This document shows, in pieces, positions 57,663-64,000 of a stretch of 64,000 bases of DNA. This stretch comes from Psychrosphaera sp. F3M07. Lineage in GTDB: Bacteria; Pseudomonadota; Gammaproteobacteria; Enterobacterales; Alteromonadaceae. The first letter of the stretch is position 1, and every line of letters starts with the position of its first letter. A program made the position numbers and the translations under genes. Location of the stretch: NCBI RefSeq assembly GCF_018860345.1, contig NZ_JAHKPJ010000016.1:186001-250000 (forward strand). The letters are read 5' to 3'. The notes beneath the pieces were generated by a model, which saw only the letters and a program-made list of their open reading frames with translations, was not told the origin of the DNA and did no database searches.

Positions 57663-59192
57663 TTACTGACAAGTCGTCGGCGCAGCGGCAATGATTTCGT
57701 CAAAACCGACAGTATATTCCGACAACCAAGGTGTTAAACCGTCTTTGCCAGCTGTCGCTAGAACATAATCACGTAACGCCTCACCGGCAGGGAGTTTGTT
57801 TACGTCAAGGGCGAGTTTTGATTCTGTACTATAATCACCATACATATATGGTGCAGTACCAACGAGTATATCAACCGAAGACGAGGAACCATTTGGCCGA
57901 CAACTGCTATCGGATTCGAAAACAACACTGTCACTCACCTGTATATGCCCCTCTTCAACCACATCGCCTAAAATATTATTAGTCCAATCAGCTAACTCAT
58001 CACCTTTGTCATTAATGGTTGGATTCATAAACAAATTAGCATCAACCGCAACTCGGCCACCAACTCTGATACTCATAATGTCTTTGCGATAACCGTAAAA
58101 AACATTGTTAATCAAATGCGTCTGGCCACGGCGAAGTAAAGGAACTCGACGCATGGTATTAAATGAATTGGCTGCATAATATTCATCCGAAGTCACAAAC
58201 AGATTATTTAATAAAGTAGAGGTGATTTGTTGGTTTATGGTTCGGCTGTCGCTTGAGCCATGCAAAGCAGCACGTTTAACATTAATTAATTTATTAAAAG
58301 ATACGGTAATATCATGAGCCCCCACTTTGACATCAAATGCAGAGTCCCCCGTGGTATCAAATGTGTTTTGATGGATCCAGATATGATGAGAACCGCCAGT
58401 TGATCTGATCATATCAGGGTCCAATGCATGATCTTCTGTGTGACCTGCCCCAACAAAGTAATTATTAGTAATGATGATGTTGTCACTTATATGAGTGGAA
58501 ATTCCACTTGAATCCGAACCTATTTTAAAGCCATTAAATACAAATTTAACCTTAGCGCCACGTCCATCTATAGTGGTATTACTGTCAATCATATAGTTAC
58601 CGACCGGTAAATTACTGTTGTTCAATTCAGTGTTAAAAAACCTTGATAAACAGTCGCTATTTGAAACACCTTTTAAAGAACACCAGGCATAAGGGTCACG
58701 ACACGTTGACTCATCAACACCAAGTGAGGATGCTAATGACCCAGAACAATATGGCCGATACATCATAATTGACGTTTCATCAGCAAAATCTTTCTTATCA
58801 AAAACGATCCAGTTGTGTTCAGGCGATGAAATGGCCGATAAAATCTGTTCCTCTGGTTTATCCTTGGTAATCACAATCAATTTAGAACCACCATTGGAGT
58901 TATATCCCCCAGTGGTATCTTCGCCGTAACCAACAGGTTCTCCTAATGACTCTGATAAACAAGCAACGATCTCTTGATCCGTTTGCAAAGCAGACTCTCG
59001 CCAATTAATTGCATCATTACTCACTAACTCTTCACAACCAGCATTAAAATTGTTTGTTTGTTCATCCGAGCTATTCTCATCGTCATTAACCTTTGTTTCT
59101 TGGTCTGTTTGCGACGGATATTTAACCTCTGAACAAGCTGTCATAAAACACAATGAAAGGCAGATCAAAAGAGGGTTGAGTAGATTATTCAT
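57663..59192 (-). CDS. Pectate lyase family 1 lipoprotein
   Basis: 509 residues with a lipobox (MTAC, Cys20), so it is anchored in a membrane, probably the outer. After a Thr/Gln/Asn-rich linker (about 21-50) comes the parallel beta-helix of PL1. Visible are DGRGAKVKFVFNGF, the calcium-site region HALDPDMIRSTGGSHHIWIH (about 256-275), DSAFDVKVGAHDITVSFNKL and the catalytic-arginine segment MRRVPLLRRGQTHLINNVFY. Calcium-dependent cleavage of polygalacturonate would give unsaturated ends, the input for GH105, KduI and KduD. It is first of the PL1-GH28-NagB-like run. Confidence 0.88.
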   Translation of the reverse strand: MNNLLNPLLICLSLCFMTACSEVKYPSQTDQETKVNDDENSSDEQTNNFNAGCEELVSNDAINWRESALQTDQEIVACLSESLGEPVGYGEDTTGGYNSNGGSKLIVITKDKPEEQILSAISSPEHNWIVFDKKDFADETSIMMYRPYCSGSLASSLGVDESTCRDPYAWCSLKGVSNSDCLSRFFNTELNNSNLPVGNYMIDSNTTIDGRGAKVKFVFNGFKIGSDSSGISTHISDNIIITNNYFVGAGHTEDHALDPDMIRSTGGSHHIWIHQNTFDTTGDSAFDVKVGAHDITVSFNKLINVKRAALHGSSDSRTINQQITSTLLNNLFVTSDEYYAANSFNTMRRVPLLRRGQTHLINNVFYGYRKDIMSIRVGGRVAVDANLFMNPTINDKGDELADWTNNILGDVVEEGHIQVSDSVVFESDSSCRPNGSSSSVDILVGTAPYMYGDYSTESKLALDVNKLPAGEALRDYVLATAGKDGLTPWLSEYTVGFDEIIAAAPTTCQ

Positions 59193-59304
59193 AATAATTT
59201 CCTAGTCAAAGTGGAACATTTGATTAGAGTTAGTCTATCTATCGTTTCACTTATCAATACTGATAGCGGTTGCAATATTTCTACTACATTTTATTGGTAG
59301 TGAG

Positions 59305-59355
59305 AGGCAAAAAAGCAAAGCCTTAACAAAGACACAATCTGTATATGTTAAGGCT
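59305..59355 (-). terminator. Terminator of the repeat lipoprotein gene
   Basis: AGCCTTAACA and TGTTAAGGCT form a 10-bp perfect stem with a 17-base loop. On the minus strand it is followed by TTTGCTTTTTTGCC, 30 bases after the stop. Confidence 0.75.
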
Positions 59356-59385
59356 CAGCTTAAGTTTGGTTATATTGGTATTTAG

Positions 59386-62300
59386 TTACTCGGTATATTC
59401 AATTTTAAAGTTATCGATGACAACAACTGCACCGCTTTCCGCTCTAAGTTGAATAAAGGATGTTTCAGTAGCGACTAACCCTTCAACTTCTATTGTTCCG
59501 GCCGAAAGCTCAGCAACTTTGACTGAATAGAACTTAGAATCACCACCATGAATAGACTTACCACTGCTTGATGAGTTGTTATCAACATACATCATAAAGC
59601 TGTTATCTTGATCACCAGCATCCGGCTCACTGGCACTAATAACATCAAAGCTAATTGTGTAAGCTTTACTCAGATCCAAATCACCACTAACCGAGGTATC
59701 CGTGTCAGCCGTCTCAACATCAGGTGCCGTTTCGCCAATTGAAAAACGGGCATTATCAATAGTTAATTGACCATCCGTAATGGTTAATCGGCTACTGCCC
59801 CCGGTTGCATTGTATAATGGCAGCGTGTCATCACTACTAATTGACGAATAATCGGCTGTGAAAAACACATCAGCGGTCGTTTCAAACATTTCAGAAACCA
59901 CAGGTTGTACTTCAACATATTCAATTTTAAAGTTATCAATGACAACAACTGCACCGCTTTCCGCTCTAAGTTGAATAAAGGATGTTTCAGTAGCAACAAA
60001 CCCTTCAATCTCTATTGTTCCTGCAGATAGCTCTGCAACTTTGACTGAATAGAACTTAGAATCGCCACCATGAATAGACTTACCACTGCTTGATGAGTTG
60101 TTATCAACATACATCATAAAGCTGTTATCTTGATCGCCAGCATCCGGCTCACTAGCACTGATAACATCAAAGCTAATTTTGTAAGCTTTACTCAGGTCCA
60201 AGTCACCACTGACTGTGGTATCCGTGTCAGCCGTCTCAACATCAGGTGCCGTTTCACCAATTGAGAATCTAGCATTATCGATGGTTAACTGACCATCCGT
60301 AATGGTTAATCGGCTGCTGCCCCCGGTTGCATTGTATAATGGCAGCGTGTCATCACTACTTAATGATGCATAATCCGCCGTAAAGAAGGTTTCAGATGTT
60401 GTATTGAAGCTTTCGCTCATCAATTCATTATTTGATACGTACTCAAAACGTAAGTTATCAATCTCGACATTACCTCCACTTTCGGCTCTGAACTGCAGAA
60501 ATGAAGTGGCGGTACCAATAAATCCATCCACTTCTATAGTTCCAGGCGTTAAATCTGCAATTTTGACAGAATAAAATTTTGATTCTGCACCGTGAATTGA
60601 TTTACTACTACTTGACGTATTGTTGTCCATATAAATAATGAAACTGTTGCCTTGATCTTCCGCATCTGGCTCTTCTGCACTAATGACGTCAAATACAATT
60701 TTATAAGGTTTGCTGAAATCAAATACACCAACCGTAGTGGTATCTGTCTCTGTTGTTGTATCTTTTTCGCCAATAGAGTGCCCTATCGTAAAGCGGTCAG
60801 CCGTAATCAATAACGTATTGGACTCAGTGACTACCGCCGTGCTTCCTGTTTTAAAGTACATTGGTGTTGAACTGTCATCTGGCAGCGATTTGTATTCAGC
60901 TGTGAAAAAATCTAATCCGTTATTTTCAAATGTTTCTTCAAAAAATACATTAGGATCTGCGTATTCAATTTTCAAATTGTTGAGCTCAATTTTGGCACCA
61001 CTTTCTGCACGCAGTTGAATAAATGATGTTGACGTTGCAACAAAACCATCGAGTGTCACGGTTGAACCTGCTGATAACGATTCAACATCCACTGAGTAGA
61101 ACTTAGAATCACTACCATGAATAGATTTACCGCTACTTGATGTATTATTGTCAACGTAAATCATGAAGTTAGTACTGGTATCTTCTGCATCCGTTTTGGT
61201 TGCATTAACGACATCGAAGCTTATTTTGTATGGTCTACTTAAGTCGAATACACCAGTTGTTACGCTATCATCTGCGGAGGTTTCTAACTTGCTACCACCA
61301 GACTCTGGGGTATGATTACCCAAAGTGAATCGACTGTTGTCTAACACAATACTGTTCGAGTCAATTTCAATTGTGCCACCGGTTTTATAAAACATCGGTG
61401 TATCACTTCCTGTCATGCCAACTTCACCATTTACAGATTGAAACTCTGCAGTAAATAAGGTTTCAGCATCTGTGGCTTGGGTAAAATCAATGCTATATGG
61501 CAAAGAAACTTTGATAGGAACCGGCGCAACATAAGGTTCAATGGTGATCGAACTGATCACAATTTTACTGGTCCCTGTAGATGCAAATTGTAAAAAGGAT
61601 TTTGCCGTTCCAACTTCAATTCCTGCGCCATTATTATCAATGATCATTTCACCAGCGGTGATTGCCGACACGTCAGTTTGGAAAATTAAAGAATCACTTC
61701 CATGCATTGAGTTTGCTGCTGATGAAGTGTCATTATCAACATAGATCTCAAACGAGTCGCTCGCGTCGCCTTGAGTGACTGAGTCAATAGTTAATACGAT
61801 TTGATAAGGTCTGCTTAAATCCAATACACCACTACTGTTGCTGTCTGATGTAAGCGTAGATTCTTCTGGGAGATAATCGCCCATTGTGAAACGACCGCCC
61901 GTTAATGCAAGACCACCAGCTTCTTGGGTAACAGTGCCACCGGTTAAAGCAAACATAGCAATATTATCAGCCTCGCCAGGTTGATCGTCTCCTGCGCTAG
62001 CAACGCCAGCTAGATTTAAGTATTCAGGGGAAAATACGTCTATTTCTGAATTAGCAGTTAAATCTACGGTCTCAGTAAACGAAATAGCACTTGGTGGGAT
62101 AAACAGATCACTTGCATCGATTGAATCCGCCACCGTATTTATTCTCAAATTATCAATGGTAATATCGCCAGCACTATCGGTTCTAAACTGGAAGAATGAA
62201 TTGGTAATGCTTGTATTTAATATGCCTCGGTCTGTAGCTGGATCTGAATTAGCGCCATTAACGACGTCTTCGCCCGGTAAATATGTGTAAGAGAATTTAC

Positions 62301-63798
62301 CAACTCCCACTGATTCATCTGCTGTGAATTCAGTCCAAGATGTTAAGTCAGAAAAGCTTTTTCCGAAAAACTTAGAAGCGTCACCATGGATTGATTTAGC
62401 TTGGCTAGTTGAGTTGTTGTCTATATATAACGACAAACCGCCTCCCACACCATGGGCCACAATATCAAAACTAATGGTAAATCCTTCGCTTATATTGTAA
62501 ATACCTGTTCCCACAGAATCAGTCACATCCGTTTCGTTTTGAGTACCACTGTCATTTAATGGTGCTGCATTTCCAATGACAAAACGCGCGGCCGCTAATT
62601 GTAAAACACCACTAGTTGCGTCAACTTCTGGGCTCCCACCCGATTTAACATAAAGTGGTCTGTCAGCTAACTTTTTAGATAAAAATTTATGAGAGGACGT
62701 GAAAAAATTTTCCGTCGTTGTTGAAAAGTCTTCAATCAATTCAACACCCACATCGTCTTTCTTAGCTTCTAAACTGACTAACTCTAGTTCGGTTTGCGAG
62801 GTTGTGAAGGTAAATAAGTTGACCTTCAAGTCTTCGTCAAAAGCACAATCATTAACTAACGTCGCTAACTCTGTATTAGTTGACGCCGTTGATTGGCATA
62901 AACTATAAACATCATCAACCGTATTGTAAGAGCGAGAGATCAAATAGCTCACTTGCTCACCTACCGTTAATTCGATCACTCGTTTACCAAAAACGAACTT
63001 ATAGGTGCCACTGACGGTTACTAAATCTAAAGTAGAATCAGAATCTGTGTAGGTATAAGTACCTTCTAATCCGTTATCGTCTGTTGGTGTAAAATTGTAT
63101 TGGTTCGTAACAGCAGTTTGATTAACAATAGTCGGGTTAAAAACGACCCCATTAAACTTGGATACATCAAATGCATTTGGTTGCGTTAAACTAAGCTGGG
63201 CATCGACATAATCCACAAAGTTTTCAACGGCCACTTGTTTGCTAACTATGGTCGAGTTGACCGTGCCAGCATTGGGCAACCAAGTTTCAAATTCAGCGTC
63301 AAAATCGTCATCTTCACGATTGAAAAAGTCTTGTGCCGTCTCACCATCGGTCAGATTCATTGTCGCTGCGTTAATGGCATCAGCGGCTATCGTAATACCG
63401 TTATTAGGATCACCGTCGGCATCTAATGTTTGCAATAAACGTAATGTATTTGTCACACTTTGATTAAATACTGTGTCCGTTTTAAATACTTGCAACGGGG
63501 TTACATAATTAGCACCCGATGTCGCAGGGAACTCAATTTCGCCTATATGGAAAGTAATTGAATCACCTCGAAAGTAATCAAAATTACCATTCTCATCAGT
63601 CACACCAGTTATTACTTCAGACACCCCACTCGCCTGTCTGTTAATTTTATATTGCAAACCAGCTACAGGTGCATCGACAAATTGACCAACTAACGGCGGC
63701 GCCGGATCTTCTACAACATTTATGGTACTTTCGCCACCACAACCAGCTAACACAAGTGCTGTTAATAGACTTGTCATTAATTTATTTTTATTCTTCAT
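59386..63798 (-). CDS. Six-module repeat surface lipoprotein of the pectin locus
   Basis: 1470 residues; lipobox LAGC (Cys20) and a strong GGAGGG site before the ATG. Residues about 35-90 look like a beta-sandwich (GLQYKINRQASGVSEVITG...TDENGNFDYFRGDSITF). After a linker with HMM-free unknown structure (about 90-370), six modules of about 160-190 residues follow. Each has the pattern FFTA.Y.S....LP.Y...G, then RF.IG, D.S..YKISFDV, YVDNN.SS..KSIHG..SKFYSV and SFIQLRAESG..V.IDN..IEY. I do not know this module by name; a carbohydrate-binding function is likely from its jelly-roll-like pattern. The last two modules are nearly identical. Confidence 0.75.
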   Translation of the reverse strand: MKNKNKLMTSLLTALVLAGCGGESTINVVEDPAPPLVGQFVDAPVAGLQYKINRQASGVSEVITGVTDENGNFDYFRGDSITFHIGEIEFPATSGANYVTPLQVFKTDTVFNQSVTNTLRLLQTLDADGDPNNGITIAADAINAATMNLTDGETAQDFFNREDDDFDAEFETWLPNAGTVNSTIVSKQVAVENFVDYVDAQLSLTQPNAFDVSKFNGVVFNPTIVNQTAVTNQYNFTPTDDNGLEGTYTYTDSDSTLDLVTVSGTYKFVFGKRVIELTVGEQVSYLISRSYNTVDDVYSLCQSTASTNTELATLVNDCAFDEDLKVNLFTFTTSQTELELVSLEAKKDDVGVELIEDFSTTTENFFTSSHKFLSKKLADRPLYVKSGGSPEVDATSGVLQLAAARFVIGNAAPLNDSGTQNETDVTDSVGTGIYNISEGFTISFDIVAHGVGGGLSLYIDNNSTSQAKSIHGDASKFFGKSFSDLTSWTEFTADESVGVGKFSYTYLPGEDVVNGANSDPATDRGILNTSITNSFFQFRTDSAGDITIDNLRINTVADSIDASDLFIPPSAISFTETVDLTANSEIDVFSPEYLNLAGVASAGDDQPGEADNIAMFALTGGTVTQEAGGLALTGGRFTMGDYLPEESTLTSDSNSSGVLDLSRPYQIVLTIDSVTQGDASDSFEIYVDNDTSSAANSMHGSDSLIFQTDVSAITAGEMIIDNNGAGIEVGTAKSFLQFASTGTSKIVISSITIEPYVAPVPIKVSLPYSIDFTQATDAETLFTAEFQSVNGEVGMTGSDTPMFYKTGGTIEIDSNSIVLDNSRFTLGNHTPESGGSKLETSADDSVTTGVFDLSRPYKISFDVVNATKTDAEDTSTNFMIYVDNNTSSSGKSIHGSDSKFYSVDVESLSAGSTVTLDGFVATSTSFIQLRAESGAKIELNNLKIEYADPNVFFEETFENNGLDFFTAEYKSLPDDSSTPMYFKTGSTAVVTESNTLLITADRFTIGHSIGEKDTTTETDTTTVGVFDFSKPYKIVFDVISAEEPDAEDQGNSFIIYMDNNTSSSSKSIHGAESKFYSVKIADLTPGTIEVDGFIGTATSFLQFRAESGGNVEIDNLRFEYVSNNELMSESFNTTSETFFTADYASLSSDDTLPLYNATGGSSRLTITDGQLTIDNARFSIGETAPDVETADTDTTVSGDLDLSKAYKISFDVISASEPDAGDQDNSFMMYVDNNSSSSGKSIHGGDSKFYSVKVAELSAGTIEIEGFVATETSFIQLRAESGAVVVIDNFKIEYVEVQPVVSEMFETTADVFFTADYSSISSDDTLPLYNATGGSSRLTITDGQLTIDNARFSIGETAPDVETADTDTSVSGDLDLSKAYTISFDVISASEPDAGDQDNSFMMYVDNNSSSSGKSIHGGDSKFYSVKVAELSAGTIEVEGLVATETSFIQLRAESGAVVVIDNFKIEYTE
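59396..60392. repeat. Tandem 522-bp repeat within the lipoprotein gene
   Basis: The two 3'-most modules start at 59396 and 59918, an offset of exactly 522 bp (174 codons). Over most of the unit the DNA is nearly identical, with scattered, mostly third-position changes, for example in the blocks beginning at 59424 and 59946. Older modules upstream are much more diverged. Confidence 0.85.
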
Positions 63799-63889
63799 AC
63801 ATCCCTCCTGAGGATGAGTAGATACAGCGAACGCTTCGCTCTACCCACAACTTAAAATTTATTACTCAAATTATTATTTTTGTTATTGA

Positions 63890-64000
63890 TTAATAAAACT
63901 TATAAGTCAGTCCCAATTGATATGATGAGCCGTAAAACTCATGTTTAAACGCGACATTACCACCCGACATTTCGTTACCTTCTATGTAACGTAAGTCCAC
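63890..64000 (-). CDS. Partial outer-membrane beta-barrel protein (C-terminal 36 residues)
   Basis: Only the 3' end is in the window; the gene continues beyond 64000. The visible residues end SSYQLGLTYKFY, an amphipathic last strand with a terminal aromatic residue, the usual outer-membrane barrel signature. Being upstream of the repeat lipoprotein in a pectin locus, it could be an oligogalacturonate porin of the KdgM type, which is inference. Confidence 0.5.
   Translation of the reverse strand: MDLRYIEGNEMSGGNVAFKHEFYGSSYQLGLTYKFY

Noticed and set aside
59260-59275. CTGATAGCGGTTGCAA before the PL1 gene as a degenerate operator
   Set aside because: One half matches the operator on the minus strand, but the other half matches about half the positions; too weak to call.
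63826-63840. AGCGAACGCTTCGCT hairpin beside the repeat lipoprotein start
   Set aside because: Only a 6-bp stem with no T-tail in either direction; not enough to call a terminator.

Overview
The window (AT-rich, roughly 38-40% G+C by eye) looks like chromosome of a marine gammaproteobacterium of the order Alteromonadales; an Alteromonadaceae-type relative such as Catenovulum or Paraglaciecola is my guess. The basis is the rpsU-yqeY-dnaG-rpoD block, polar-flagellum style flg/che genes, smc-zipA, and a large polysaccharide-utilisation locus that pairs a TonB-dependent receptor with a TRAP transporter. I saw no tRNA, rRNA, CRISPR array or insertion sequence.

Layout. 1-6.7 kb: plsY, tsaD and the macromolecular-synthesis block rpsU-yqeY-dnaG-rpoD. 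6.9-8.5 kb: a SulP anion transporter. 8.7-15.5 kb: flagellar and chemotaxis genes (flgE, flgD, flgC, flgB, cheR, cheV on the minus strand; flgA, flgM, flgN on the plus strand), with a good sigma-54 site before flgB and a good sigma-28 site before flgM. flgF and later rod/hook genes are not next to flgE. 15.6-22.7 kb: zipA, smc, cysZ and a FapA/DUF342 gene; ligA, the usual neighbour of zipA, is absent. 22.7-31.0 kb: a giant secreted FG-GAP/cadherin-like protein and moeA.

31.1-64.0 kb is a continuous pectin-utilisation island. Outer-layer functions are a TonB-dependent receptor, two GH28 polygalacturonase-family proteins, a PL1 pectate lyase lipoprotein, a CE8 pectinesterase-family protein, a CE12 rhamnogalacturonan acetylesterase, a GH43 enzyme, a DUF4861-GH105 fusion lipoprotein and a 1470-residue repeat lipoprotein. 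A TRAP transporter (dctP lipoprotein, dctQ, dctM) would carry the uronate products across the inner membrane. Catabolism is complete down to pyruvate plus glyceraldehyde 3-phosphate: galacturonate via uxaC-uxaB-uxaA and the unsaturated branch via kduI-kduD both reach 2-keto-3-deoxygluconate, which kdgK and eda finish.

A LacI-family regulator lies in the island. Four near-identical palindromes built on GCCACCGGTGGC sit at the promoters of uxaB, kduD, the first GH28 operon and the TonB receptor, so a single-repressor regulon can be read directly from the DNA. The least explained parts are two paralogous orphan periplasmic binding proteins with four shared cysteines, a NagB-fold protein that has lost the usual catalytic motif, a GH28 protein lacking the family's histidine, and the six-module repeat lipoprotein whose last two modules were duplicated recently.
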